NCBI GenBank assembly: GCA_031841125.1
Contig: CM063112.1
Location: 24,392,603 to 24,456,602 of the forward strand
Direction: 5' to 3'
Source: Acanthococcus lagerstroemiae
Lineage: Eukaryota; Arthropoda; Insecta; Hemiptera; Eriococcidae
Length of the DNA: 64,000 bases
Shown piece after piece: positions 48,761 to 61,352 of this stretch. The notes under the pieces are model-generated. The model saw only the letters and a list, made by a program, of their open reading frames with translations. It did not search any database and was not told where the DNA came from. Both the position numbers and the translations under genes were made by a program. Every line of letters begins with the position of its first letter. Positions within the stretch are counted from its first letter, which is position 1.

Positions 48761-50269
48761 GTGGGGTAGCTTCCGAAGAGACCAGAAGAGGTCGTCCTCC
48801 CCTTGGAGGCTGAGAATTCCATTAGTAGTTAAGACCACAGTAAGTCGGGTGCAGACCAGGTCCACCTCCTCCTAGAGAGGCAGTCTCATGACCCTTGTCC
48901 TAACATCTCTTTATGTAAAGGGTTCCCTGTAACACACGACACGAAACCCGAGGGAGAGAGCTGGGCAAGGCGGAGGGCTCCCCTGCAGCTCATCCCTGGC
49001 TCTCAGGTGGAATAACTGAACCCAGCAAAGCATATCAAAATAACAGCATTTGCAGAGTAAGAAACCAGGAGTCAGACGAATGTGCAATTTTCTGGTTAGC
49101 ATAGTATGCCCTGGTTTCTTGGCTCGACATCAAGATGGAGTGTTACGACTATGCCAATTGGTACATCGATGACGGGAAACGACTACTTTTCACACAGAAT
49201 TCTTCAAACGCACGCACAATGATGATGATACAGAAAATCAGTCAAGCTACCACCAACAGCTAGGCAGCGAAGCGAAATGAAATTCAGCGGCGAAGGAAAA
49301 CGCGATTCGAAGAGCATCCCCGAACGTTTACATTTAGCCGCGCCAAGCCGAGGCGAATATACGTCATCGAAACCCGTCCGTCAAGATTTATTCCGGAAAT
49401 TTCGCGACACGACGAGGGGCGGGTAGAGACTCTCCGTTTCGCAGACAGGTAATTTATAGCAGGGAATTGTCGTAAACAAGCGGACAATGGCTAGGATTTA
49501 CTCTTTAGATCCGATACACTAATCTGAATTTTAGCCAAGGTTAATTAGCGCTTTCAACTGCGTTATTTATTATCGAGCTAACGTTTTGCAGAAAGCTGGC
49601 TTTCGGCGAGACGCGACGGCAGCGACGGTGAAAGAGCGAAGACGGGTCGACGGGTACTTTCGAAAGCTCAACTTTACGTGACTCGATTTCGACCATCGCC
49701 GGTCACGGTTCTCGTGACACCATCTTCGCCGCATCGATGGGAGTGGCCGAAAATGAAAAAGAACGAGGTTTTGGAATAGTAAATCATGCTCGGTATTTGT
49801 ACCGAATCAGCTCGAGCAAGAAATTATCACGCGGCTGAGGTACTTTTCAGAGTTGAAAATGTTCAAAGGGGAGTGGAGAGCACGTAAATTAGGTCAAAAA
49901 TAGGTTGAATACAGAAAAATGTCGAGATAAGAGTTATGATCAAACAGCGAATAATTCATGCGTCAAGTTTGGCACATCATACTGTTCAGGCTCAATTCGC
50001 TTATACGAGATCCCGCCGCTTGAGAGACTGAACTTTGCGCACCTGCAGAGCTGCCCAATGCTGAAATTCCGAAAACGGAAACTCGAGGAGTCTTTATAAG
50101 CTTCATCAAAGCCAGGATAGGCTGATGAAAAATCTCACTCTGGACAGTACCTTCATATTGGCCAAATCGTCATCAATGGGGTAAGTTACTAAATTCGAGG
50201 TACAATCAACTGATAGAGAAGACGAAGTGCATACCTTACTTTATTGTTACTTGTCGATCTACAAAGATT
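48761..50269. other. Gene-free spacer
   Basis: No supported gene. CpG-rich between 49280 and 49780. Confidence 0.4.
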
Positions 50270-50470
50270 ACTCAGCACCAAGGTTGAAAACGAATCCACA
50301 AAAATTGTATTCGAATCCGAATCCACGAATCACTACCTTATTTTGGATTCGAATATGATTTGAGAATAATTTACGTTTACTGTGATTCGAATCTGATTTG
50401 AATAAATGGAATGGATTCGTGGATTCGAATTCACGAATCATCGAATCTAGGAATTATGGAACCTTTTTTT
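50270..50470. repeat. ATTCGAATC-rich degenerate repeat
   Basis: Variants of the near-palindrome GATTCGAATC occur about ten times in 200 bp. Further variants appear at 50640-50690 and 51715-52010, on both sides of the SINE/LINE cluster. Confidence 0.65.
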
Positions 50471-51189
50471 GCTTTTACAAATTCAAAATCAAGATAAACG
50501 ATACCTATTTTACTCACTCAGCAATCGTTGACTTTTGTTTTTTCTTTCAGAAAGATCAAATACTCCAAAAACTGAATCTTATTCAATGTAACCATAGTAA
50601 ACGTAATTTCAGCAATGTAGTTTCCGAAGAAAATAAGAAATTTCTACGAATCCACGAAAAAGATTCGAATGAATTTTACGAATCCGGGTCGTCCATTGGA
50701 TCGGCTAGAAGAGAAATAGGACCTGAATGAAACTCGATAAGATCCTCCCTCCCCCCCACCCTATGATCCGATCTCAACTGACTCTCAAATGCCTTCCAAA
50801 ATCATACACTACTATACATATATTCATTACGGAAGCGCACGATTCTCATGAAATTTTGAATCAAGCTGTACATCTACATTACTACATAAAATGAAAAACA
50901 CTAGGGGGGGGGGCATTTTCAATATGGGCTCATCACTCATCTGCTAAACTTTTAATACGCATGACTGGCAAAGAATTCATTTCAGCCAGTCTTCAAGGCA
51001 CATTATATTTGTGTGGGGTAACGCTGTATGCGCCGAGTGCTCAGACTTTGTAGTCCATTGCACTATTCCTCAAGTTGTTGTTAAGAATCAGCTCAGTAGC
51101 TTAACATTTATAGCTCACGTGAGAATTTTACTGAGTTCTATCTCTTTGACTTCACCGGGGTTCTGGATACTCTCTTTTTCTAATTGGCG

Positions 51190-51392
51190 TTCAACTCGAG
51201 CCCTGGAAACCGCCCTTCCAAGCATTACTTCAGAGACGTCGGGGAGGCTGTTAGGGCTGTCTTAACCCTCTTCCCTTCTGGCCGAAAAACCGGCCTACGT
51301 CGAAATCTGGCGAGTTGCCACGTTGGCTCGAACCTGGAACCTCCGGATTCCGAGACCAACGCGCGCTATTCACTCGGCCATCCAGACCCCCT
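51190..51392 (-). mobile_element. tRNA-derived SINE, minus-strand copy
   Basis: Read on the minus strand, the A box TGGCCGAGTGA lies at 51370-51380 and a perfect B box GGTTCGAGCC at 51325-51334, with GTTGGTCTCGGAATCC between them. CGTAGGCCGGTTTTTCGGCC follows, as in the 48.6-kb copy. The B box is closer to consensus here. The tail after about 51280 differs between copies. Confidence 0.8.
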
Positions 51393-51676
51393 GATGCTGG
51401 ATACTCTAGTCCCAGTGCTTCGCGTCCTGTTCCGGCTATTGCTGGGAATTGCCATATGATATGGATCAAGGTTTCTTCCTCTTCTACACAGTACCTACAG
51501 GAGCCGCTTTTCTCATTTACTATTTTATACCACATGTGTTTTGTGGTCCAGTCGTCCGTCCATGAGCCTTGCATGTTTCCTGTCAAACCATAGTAGGAAC
51601 TTGGCATACTTACTGAGGGACCTTCAAGGCAAGTAACCCTCAGATTTGAGCCTAGATGAAGTTTGAAAAACACCAC
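51393..51676 (-). pseudogene. R1-type LINE ORF2 C-terminal scrap
   Basis: On the minus strand the peptide has WTDDWTTKHMWYKIVNEKSG followed by CRYCVEEEETLIHIIWQFP. This is the C-x2-C-x8-H zinc finger of R1/TRAS-type ORF2, with the last Cys replaced by Phe. It then runs straight into the SINE head. Only about 90 codons remain. It resembles, but is not identical to, the finger at 25.8 kb. Confidence 0.75.
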
Positions 51677-51714
51677 AGATTTGTACTGCTCACACTTTTG
51701 GATAGAAATCGACA

Positions 51715-54379
51715 GAATACCAAAAAATCGAATTCGAATTACAAATTGATAACAAGATAATTATTCTCTAATCGAATAATCACCTTGCACTGATAAGAAA
51801 CAATACGACAAATATAATTCCAATCGAGAATCACTCACGAAAAGACATGTAAAGCGATTCGCGAATCACTCTGAATACTGCGGTGTTCCTGGCCGAAACA
51901 TTCATCATCTCTGATGTTGAATGAATTGCATATTCGATTCCCCGTAAATACGAGAATATCCTGAACGCGCCTTGTACGTTGAATTGTATACTCGAATCTC
52001 CGTAAATATCTTATCGCAGGCAAGTCTACCATTCTCCAAGATGAAGAAGGGTAGTGATGGATAATTTTATGAAGAGAAAAATGTCGCGAAAAGAGAAAAT
52101 TTAACTTTCCGATTAAGTGATGAAAATGTTAAAGCAATAATTTTGTCTACCACATGCACAAGCGCAGTACCGAATCTCTCCAATACATTTAGAAACCTCA
52201 ATTTTCATGGTAGCTGAATACAAAGGGTTAAACGGACCACCTAAGAGCTATAAATTTTATATCAACTCCTCTGTTTCTAACTTACGTAAAAAACCTGGAA
52301 TTCTATGGCACCTGCATTCCATGTTGAAATTCAATTCCACAATCAACAAATTTAAAAAAAAAAAAAACAATACCCATTTTGTTCTAGTACATTTTCCCCA
52401 TTTTCCAGCTCCCTTCCTTCTAACCCAGAAAACTCGATTTTCATTGGAGCTAGAAGGTTTAGTAACATCGAAATTGAATTCCACGACTTCGGACACTCAA
52501 ACTATATTCAAATGCAGCCCAAATATTCTTCCCTGACCCAACTCCTCCCTTTTCGGAACTCAATAGCCACGGCAGTTAGAAGTCAATATTAAAATTGAAT
52601 ACCAATACCGCAAGAACAAGAGCATTACCTACCTGGAACCTATACATTTTTTCCTAATTTTCAATTCTTCTCCCCCCTTCCCCACAGATGCCATAAGTTC
52701 CAGTAACCACCATAACGTATCTAAGAACTATCATTACCCATTGAACAGCCCATCACAATTCTCACGAGCCGCCACTGTGCCTGAGTTTCCGAAATCACTT
52801 CATTGCCTTCGAACTACAGTGCCCTCCTATCCAAAAATCAAAAGACTATTGTTTGCACCTCAAATGCAAAATTGAGAAATTTTCTATGTGTGTCATTTTA
52901 AAACACTGATATTGAAGATTATTTAGTTTTGTTTCTTTCTTCGGAAGCCAAATGTATTTTTCGATGTTTTGTAGATTAGAAAATAAGGATTTTATACCTT
53001 GTATTTTTTGTAACAGCCTATTTCAGTTTGTTTTTCATTCTTATTGTAAATTGTTAAAATGTGAATATAAATGCTTAAAAGGGCACATGGAGTTACGGTT
53101 TGCATTGACTCATACAACTATTATATACACGTCTTGAGAGTGGATAAGGTTCAGATTATTCTTGTTAAACAATACCGGTTCGTGAATTCGAAAATCAAAT
53201 TCTTGTGAAATTTTTGGAATCAGAGCATCAAAAGACAAATTTTAAAAGGAAGAAAAATCGTTCAAAATACCGCTTTTGAATACAAAGTAAAAATATTTTA
53301 AATTGCTTGTTGATGTGTATTCCAAATCTGTACGTCAAATTTCCAAATATCTCCTTACAATTCTGATGCAAACTTTTCACCCTGGCTATGATTTTTGAGA
53401 GGGAAACTTCCGAAATTCAAACACTGTCGAACTGGGGGGACAGGCGACTCCGAAAGTCAATAATTCTAAATCTGATTGTGAAATTTTGATGCAAATTTTT
53501 CTTTCGTTCATTAGATGGGCATTCTGATTTTTCGTGACTTGGTACGTCAACGTTCAGCAGATCAAGATACGGGGTAGATAAAAGTCTCAACTCATGGATA
53601 GACATGGACGTTAAAAAAAGGAGTCCTAAGATAATTAGTGCCAATGCTGCCACCGCGAGATTCATAATGGAGCTAAAAAAATTTTCAAGTTTGCTTTAAA
53701 TGATGCCAGATTTTCTAGATAGTGGCTAAAATATCCCAATTTAAGCAGGACTGGTGCGAAGAGCACATTCGAAGTGGGAAAGGGAGGGGTGGGACATGCA
53801 TCAAGAATCTTCACCAAGATTCTGATTATCAAGTACACCAGACCTGGCTCTTCTTCCCACAAGTTAACTGGTCTTTATAAGAACCGACTACTGAAATGCA
53901 TAATTACAGATTATTTGTGACAAGGTAAACTAGTTTCCCATCTGCCCAATCTTCTTGACGGGGTATTAGAATTTTCCGACTCCAGAGAATAATACTGAGA
54001 AGTGGTGAGAGGAGAGGTATACCTTTCTCTTTCTTCAGAAAATTCTAATGTAAGATTTTGTAACTCACAGTTCTCAAAGTTTGCACATATTTCACTTGCA
54101 AGCGGCGTATTTTTACTACTTCCAAAGTGACATTGTCACAAACTTCAGGAACTGTAGGTAGGGTGAGAGGCATGCAAGAGGACGTAGCATGTAAAAATAC
54201 GCAGTCTATTCATCTCCAGTACGTGTTGGCAGCACTGTAAATGACATAGAAACATGCGCACAGAGTATTTGCCAGGGATGTTGGTGTCGAGAAATCTGCG
54301 TAGCCAACGTAATGTAGCCAAATAGTGTAGACAAATGTGAAGTATAAATATATGTCACAGTGAAAGTCGATAATTCAAA
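51715..54379. other. Gene-free spacer
   Basis: It contains further ATTCGAAT-type repeats (51715-52010) and AT-rich sequence. No gene was recognised. Confidence 0.4.
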
Positions 54380-55316
54380 TATTTTTATGAACATTAACTA
54401 GATATTGTGTACATTAACTAATGATTATCGATAATCGCTAACAGCGCGTAGTGAAAGTTGAAAGAATATTTCTCGCGTCGTCGAAAAGGTAAAAAAGAAA
54501 GATTTAGTCATTATTTGTACATGGTAAATCATCCACTTTTGGCCAGAGTACCATCTTAGGCCAGGTTTCTCATAAATTTGCTAGCAAATAAGGACTAGAC
54601 AACACTGGAAATGTGATTTTTGCATTATGAAATCAGAGAAAATAGCCGTGTGTATGGTGTGTTGTATTTTCAAGTTTACGTCACCCATTATTCTTTTTGA
54701 AAAGATTGATCTGTGGCGGACTTGAAAACTTCAGTGATTTCTCATCAAAACTCTTTTAAGAATCCAGCAATTGGAAAAAATGTCATACGAACACTTCCAG
54801 GTGGTAATTGCACTAGGCAATGTATTTTTCTAATCATTAATAGTATTAGTAACAGATTTTGAAATTTTAAAAAATTGATTTTACTCTGTTTTTCATTAAT
54901 TAAGAGGCATATATGGCCAAGTGAGGGTCTCGAATTTAATGATTTCACCATCTTTGGCCAGCAGGCCAGCAACCTGTCCAAAGATGGATACAGTGCTAAT
55001 CCATTTTTGGCCACCCTTTGTTATGAACGAGTTAGAAAAGCTGAAAATTTCTCATAAAATTCACAAGATTCTTTGTCATGTCACTACCGAAGTGTCGCAC
55101 AAAAAAGAAGAAGAAATACCAATAATTTTTTAAGCAATTTACGAATAGGAAATGACGCATCAGAAATGTTGATATTTGTTTTTATGATACTACAATGCAT
55201 TGAAACCTGGGAAATCTGATATTGTCTGATAATTATCAACTTTCACTACACGCTGCTAGCGATTATCGATAATCACTAGTTAATGCACACAATACCTAGT
55301 TAATGTTCATAAAATA
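54380..55316. mobile_element. DNA transposon with ~80-bp terminal inverted repeats
   Basis: The left end (54380-54461) and right end (55236-55316) are inverted copies sharing TTTATGAACATTAACTAG, then TGATTATCGATAATCGCTA, then GTAGTGAAAGTTGA, with roughly 90% identity. TA lies at both outer borders, compatible with a TA target site. The interior holds a possible pogo-type transposase scrap. Confidence 0.8.
54745..55014 (-). pseudogene. Possible pogo/CENP-B-type transposase C-terminal scrap
   Basis: This is an 89-codon minus frame inside the inverted-repeat element. Its end, LPPGSVRMTFFPIAGFLKEF, resembles the APPGS----SGW----F segment of pogo/Tigger DDE domains. The N-terminal half (YPSLDRLLACWPKMVKSLNS) does not match anything I know. 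No catalytic Asp was identified, so the assignment is weak. Confidence 0.35.
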
Positions 55317-58002
55317 TCAAAACTTCATGTACTTTGATCAACTTGAAAGAGAAAAAGAGGACCTTCCTCCAAACAGTCGACTGTAATTTATTTAGGTGAC
55401 CTGGTGAAACAAGAAACACCCTGAACAATCCACGTACTTTATACGACCAATGAGAGATTCAAAACTTTTCTAAGCATATGGTGCCAACAATAAAGGAAGT
55501 GAACAAATGCGACCACACCACACAACTGGGTGCCACTAAAACAATGACTAAAATCATATGTGTCTTTCTATAAAGCTTGTGCTGGTGTATGGCAGCGCTG
55601 GGAAGTGTTGGCGTAGACCTTCCGCAACACTTCTGGAGTAATACCGATAAAACTGCAGATGACCTCTTTTATGCAGAATTCAACGAATTACAAGTCTGAG
55701 CAAACATCCTTACGAAGGGTTCTCAACAAGAGAAACTGATTTTTGGATAACGGTCGCCCACCGGGGGCGATTCTGCACCGGGATATTCAAATTACCGTAC
55801 GTCGATTACAGAGCCAGTCTGCAGAAAGTTCGTGAAGAAAATCACTGCCGCAAATTCTGTCCCAACTATCACATTTATTCAATCGAATTTTCCAAGGGCA
55901 TAAACGATCGCCAACGTAACCAGAAAAATAAACCGTATCGAGGGATTTGCAAAATCCAGTCGACTGTTTCGGTCGGCGTTCCGGATTGTTATTATTACAC
56001 CAAAAAACATCGTCTCCGTTTCTGCATCGGCCGGGGAACCATTTTTCTTTTGACAATGATAACGGCGGCGTCACTCGACCGCCTTCCCCATCATGCGTCT
56101 ACTTCGAGGCGGAAATTTCGTATAATTTGCATAGAGCCGGTCTACCGCCTCGAGGCGGCCATATTCGCGATCTCGCAGAATTTTAAGCGTCGAAAATCGA
56201 TTCTCTCGGCCGCTCTTGGGTACGTGCAGCATAAATACAGTCTACGTGCGTACTTTCGCAATTTCACTCAAATCACTCTGACGGCTTCTTTTCGCCGATC
56301 ACGAGTTCTCGTTTCGGCTGAAAGCGATGATGAGCTTTGGTGGAAGCCGCGAGAACGCGGATAATAATAAAACGCCCAAGCATCGCTCCACGCAATATCC
56401 GTCTCTATGCAGCACACGTTTAAAAATCATAATTCGGCGTATTTGATCCGCGCCCATTCGGTATTGAAATTTAATAAATAAATAAAAAATGAAAAAAAAG
56501 GTTCACGATCGTGCTCGCGTACACACGTAGACAGAAATCAATGGACCGAGCTTTTCGATCTGCACATCAGTGGTCGTTCGTTCTATTTGCTCGTCATTAA
56601 CCCGACGGGCGTATCGTGGGATAAACGATAGATAGATATTTATAATTTTCTCCTCCGATATACGTACATAAATTACGCGCCCTTTAATTAATCTAGCCCG
56701 GATATATTCCCTTTTATAAAGAGCGTTTTACCGCATTAGCTCGCTTTGAATCGACAGGCGATCGCTCTGGCGTGCGGGCGGCCGAGACAGAGATCAGCAA
56801 CGGCGAATGCAAGGGGTGAGTGGAAACCACAATAGCGAAGTAAAGACCCAACTTCGTCAGAATTATTACGTCAACTTCGTTTTTTTTTTCTTTCTCTCTT
56901 TTTAGAACAGCGAAGATGAATTTTCGCGAAACGTTAAAAGTTCAAATAGACTCGACGATGAACAAGACACGATAAAAACCGACAATAAAAAAAGAAGAAA
57001 AATATACGATGGAAAAGAACAAAGGCAGCAACAATGCAAATAGAGGTTCCGGGTAATCATCTGAAATAGAGAAGTATTCCAGAAAACTGAGGAGAGAGGG
57101 GCAAAAAAAAGTAGACACAACGAGCGCTGGAACTGAAGCAACTGCCGAAGGGATCTTAACGTTGAATGTATTTTGTTAGTTATACAAGAACTCGCTACAC
57201 GAAAAAATATTTACTTGCGATAATTTTTTCGCTCCCTTTTTTCGTGCTTGTTCGAAAAATTTCCTTTCTTCAATTTCGTGCAGCCGTTTCATTAAATCGG
57301 CGAGAAACGACGAGATCGAGTGGCTCCTCTTCTCGTACGTTTCACCAAACCAAGTTTCCACTTCTCGCGCCGGAGTACGTTCTGAAACACGAGCTCTCGT
57401 CCGACGAGCATATGAGCACGGGCGACGGAAGACGTCACGAGTGACAGAATTCCTTCGCCACTTTCAGAACGCCTGGGAGATTCGAGTCCAGATGATTATC
57501 CCGCAGTTTCTTAACTAGTTAACGAGTCATCGTTCGTAATTCGATCTTCAATCATCAAATCGAGAAGTGTTGTAAGAAAAATGGAGTCCTCTCAGTTTAA
57601 ATTTGTCGGTTTGACAGAAACTAGCGACCAAGTGATTGTCGAAAAAAATAAGTTCTCTCTTATCGAGGACAAATATGTACCTAAATTTCTGTTTTCTCTT
57701 TCATAGTACAAAGTATACGTAATTTCTTGTAGATGACATGCAGTTACGTTGTTCCGTACAATGAAGAAAAGGGAGAAATTTATATTAATTGTAAGCAGGT
57801 ATACTACTTGTGTTTCTAAAAATCGTAGTAATATTCCAATATTTGGCAAAATAATTATCGAACTTGTTCTCCGTACGTTCTGTTCAAGGTACCATAGATA
57901 CTGATGATAACGGGAGAGAATTGAATGAAACAGGTAAAGAACAAAAATATGTGGAACGTATTGTACTTAAAATGAATAAGAAAACGAGCTTCGAAGTATC
58001 AT
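55317..58002. other. Gene-free spacer, CpG-rich in places
   Basis: CpG-rich sequence (55780-56850 and 57170-57480) alternates with AT-rich sequence. Open frames overlap on both strands. No exon is supported. Confidence 0.4.
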
Positions 58003-58110
58003 CCGGGTGTCCATTCTTGTTCGGAAATGATTTTCCCAGACTTTTCCAGGTTTTCCGGGCCTATTTTTCCACTTTCCCAGACCCTTCAAATAGAAATTAC
58101 ACATGCAGGG
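58003..58110 (+). mobile_element. Left end of a hAT-like MITE (11.4-kb type)
   Basis: CGGGTGTCCATTCTTGTTCG, then ATTTTCCCAGACTTTTCCAG, then TTTTCCGGGCC parallels the first 75 bp of the 11394 element. No right end was found. Confidence 0.55.
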
Positions 58111-60135
58111 AGGGGGTCAAATTTTTTCGAAAATCGTGAGCGACGAATATCGCCAATCACTCCACAAACTTTTTTCTTACTACCATGTGTTTATGAATCT
58201 GTGGCAGAGGGGGGGGGGGGGTGTAAATATTTAATGATGGAAATGAAAACGCGCTCTATGGGATGCAGCATGGTGCGATGTCAATTAACGACTGCGTAGA
58301 TTTTTTTTCGTATGACTTAATGCCGACCGTTAAGGGGGGGGGGAGGTAAGAATAAAATTCACACATTGGTTTATAAGTTTTCGAGGTCGCTGTATTCGAT
58401 TTTAGGGGTAAATTTTGGATCCCATCCTTTCTGGTGCGACCTATGAGGTACAAAAGCGTAGGGCAAGCAACGGTTGACTCGGAATTCACCCTTTCTAATA
58501 AAAGCCACCGAATAGGGTAAAAATGCAGTTTCATTTATTCAAAGTGTTACTAATAGAAAATAATGTCGTAAATAATTCTCAACTGAAACAGCACAGGAGC
58601 CTGAATTGGGTCCAGATTAAAAATCGGCAGCGATATTAGAAATCAGCGACACAAAATACCCCTATTTTGATGCTTCGTGCAATTATTCGCCGGAGAAGCT
58701 GAAATCGTATTACAACAGAGCGCTCTGGAAGGGGTCGGATAAAAATCTAAGGCGATATTCGAAATCAGCGACTCAGAGCTTGGTTGGCTATCCTGTCCAA
58801 AAAATTGACTTTAGAATCTCGTAAAGAATTTGGAACTTGAGGAAAACTAATGTAACCGGAATTAGCCCCTCCTTCGTGGAGCCTGAATGGTTTAGGGGGA
58901 GGGAACATAACTATTAAAATGAATTCTGGAACCCGGGTAAAAAACTGCGGCATATCTAACGACACATGCTATGAAAGTAAAAAGGTGGTTACGATCTGGA
59001 AAATTATGGCATTAGGGGAGGCGGAAGAAGCTTCAATTTAAGATTATCGATAGATACAATCAAAGGTTATATATTTGAAAACAATGGACTCTTTCGTAAC
59101 GCGATAACAATTACTACGCGATCTTTAGATTTTTTTCAAGTTTTGTGGATTAAATACTCTTCCCCAGTGACGTAGCGTCGGGGAGGGGGGCACATGCCTA
59201 CAATATTTATACATGGTTCTCTAATATCGGCGATATTTAAAAAATACGTCAGTTTTAGACTTTTTCTCTCTTGAAAAGCTTATGTTGCCCCCCCCCCCCC
59301 CCCGAGAAAATTCTAGCTGGCCGCTGCTCTTCCTCCAAAATCTCGGAAGTCCCTTCAATTCACCCTTATCTACATTTGCGAAGGAGACGGGAACCGAAGC
59401 AAAACCCGATGGCAGGATGTCCCAGAAGATGAAGTCATTGGTTTCAAATTTTCGTTTCATTACGACTTCCTCAAAACAATCTTTATACTGGGGAGAGAAG
59501 CTAGACCGAATATTTTTTCATTTTCGCGTCTTTTCGCGCCGATTTTCGAATTCTCGCGAACAGGACGAGATGAAAACACGAAACACCAGATATTGGGAGA
59601 AGTGTACAGGGATTGTTACGTGTTTCGTCATATTCAGGGAAAATTATTTCATGTCCTAAAAACAGTGAAATATGCGCATATAATATTCCCCAAAAAAGGT
59701 CAAAATATGTCAAAATATTCCCTCACGTGTAAAATATGCTCAAAATATTCAGTAACACAATATGGATAACAAAATGCAGGACTTTTCAAGCTGAATAATG
59801 GTGACACCATGTCTATGGTCAAGAATTACACAAACACAAAAACTTAGTCCATCACAGATGAAGAAATCAACACATGCAACAAATAACATAATTCAGAAGT
59901 ACAACTTCACATCCCCATTCGGATTTCAACAATGAAAAAATGTAGGAGGGCTGATGTACATCAACCAGTTTCTGTCCTTTCATTTCCTATCGAATTTTCA
60001 GATATTTTTATGGTTTTCCAGCAGAAAAGTAGAAATATTCCCAAAAAGTTCTACAAAATGGTCAAATATGTCCAAAATATGCCCGAAAACCGAGGAAAAT
60101 AATATAAATATGCATTTATATGCTTTTAATAGCAT
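58111..60135. other. Gene-free spacer rich in poly-G/C tracts
   Basis: Tracts lie at 58209-58221 (13 G), 58334-58343 (10 G) and 59288-59303 (16 C). Two similar blocks with AATATTCCC and CAAATATGTC-AAAATATG lie at about 59687 and 60036. Confidence 0.4.
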
Positions 60136-60344
60136 TGTGGCGGACGTTGGTTTATATTTAGATATTACTTTCAGCCCTACCGGCATTTTCAGTTGCACAC
60201 TCCTACCTGTTCTGTTATCAAGATAAGGATTTGCACTTTTATACACAGCAGCTAGCGAATTGCCTTTCAGTAGAATATAGTACGTACTTACACGAACCTT
60301 CTGCCTTGTTATTGTGTTTACGTGTACGGACACGAATTACCACA
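60136..60344 (+). repeat. 5' long terminal repeat
   Basis: It starts TGTGGCGGACG and ends AATTACCACA, giving the TG...CA borders and a 5-bp inverted terminus TGTGG/CCACA, 209 bp in all. It cannot be confirmed by a 3' LTR because the element runs off the window. Confidence 0.65.
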
Positions 60345-60345
60345 G

Positions 60346-60363
60346 TGGTGACCTACGACTGGT
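60346..60363 (+). promoter_or_regulatory. Primer binding site candidate
   Basis: TGGTGACCTACGACTGG begins one base after the LTR. TGGTGACC would pair with a tRNA 3' end GGTCACCA. tRNA-Trp is the primer reported for CsRn1-type elements. The remaining bases match only in part. Confidence 0.5.
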
Positions 60364-60485
60364 CTAATTTTTCAAGTGATTTTCATGTTTTACTCGTACT
60401 TTGTTTTTTCGCGAGTTTACAAGTGTCTCAGTGCAGTGGCGTGTCGTCCACGAGCCGAATTAAATCTGAACTAGCCACTAGAATA

Positions 60486-61352
60486 ATGGATAAAGAGAAT
60501 AAGGTCAATATCACCATACCGAATTATGATCCGAACAACCCAGCTGGAGTCAAGGTATGGCTGAGTCAAGTCGAACTTCGTTTTAAAGCTAATAGTCTGA
60601 CAGATGAAGAAACGAAATACTCAATCCTCGCATCTGCTCTGCCCAGTGAAATCCTATCACGAGTGTATGAATTGGTGACCGACCAACCTTCCAGGGACCC
60701 GTACACAACTTTGGTGAACCGCATTAGAGCAGAATTTGAGCCTAGCGACTCAGCACAGGTCAAGAAACTCTTAGATGGGCTACAGAAAGGTGACAAAAAA
60801 CCCAGCTTATTTTTACGTGAGCTGAAGGAACATGCCAAAGGCGCTGGTGGTGTAGGTGAAGTGATGTTGCGTGAACTTTTTTATAAGCAGTTACCTGCTG
60901 GAGTCGCGGAAACATTAATCCTAACCGATGTGACCGATCTCGATAAAGCAGCTCAAGCTGCCGACCGCGCCTGGGAACGAGAAACCAAGATCAGTATTAC
61001 CGCAGCGTCTATACCACCACCCACAGCGACGACAACAATCGATTCCCTGCAAGCTGAAATTAGTGCGCTCCGAGAAGAATTTTCGAAATTTGTTGCAGGC
61101 TCTACACAACATCGTTCACGCAGTCGGGACTACCACGATAGCAGACATCACCGTCACTACAGCCGCCGTCCAACACCTGGCCGACGTGTGCGTAACCAAA
61201 GTCGGAGTCATCCGAGGTACGATCCAAATGGTCCACAATGTTACTATCATTTCAAATTTGGTGAAGAAGCAAGAAAGTGCCGTGACTGGTGTGAGAAATT
61301 TGATTCATTCAAACTGCAGCGAAAATCAAAAAACGAGAGCAACCGTCAGTGA
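60486..61352 (+). CDS. gag: Gag polyprotein of gypsy-type element
   Basis: The CDS is 288 residues from ATG 60486. The frame is open further upstream to 60231, but that part overlaps the LTR, so I choose the ATG after the primer site. Residues 1-190 form the helical capsid-like region (VKVWLSQVELRFKANSLTDE, LRELFYKQLPAGVAETL). An Arg/Ser/His-rich basic stretch follows (about 220-250). The finger is CYYHFKFGEEARKCRDWC, with C252, H255, C265 and C269, the CHCC type rather than CCHC. It would assemble particles and package RNA. It ends in a short basic tail over the frameshift site. No lesion was seen. Confidence 0.9.
   Translation: MDKENKVNITIPNYDPNNPAGVKVWLSQVELRFKANSLTDEETKYSILASALPSEILSRVYELVTDQPSRDPYTTLVNRIRAEFEPSDSAQVKKLLDGLQKGDKKPSLFLRELKEHAKGAGGVGEVMLRELFYKQLPAGVAETLILTDVTDLDKAAQAADRAWERETKISITAASIPPPTATTTIDSLQAEISALREEFSKFVAGSTQHRSRSRDYHDSRHHRHYSRRPTPGRRVRNQSRSHPRYDPNGPQCYYHFKFGEEARKCRDWCEKFDSFKLQRKSKNESNRQ

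Noticed and set aside
60231..60485. 85-codon N-terminal extension of Gag
   Set aside because: It overlaps the LTR and primer site. The ATG at 60486 begins the part that looks like Gag.
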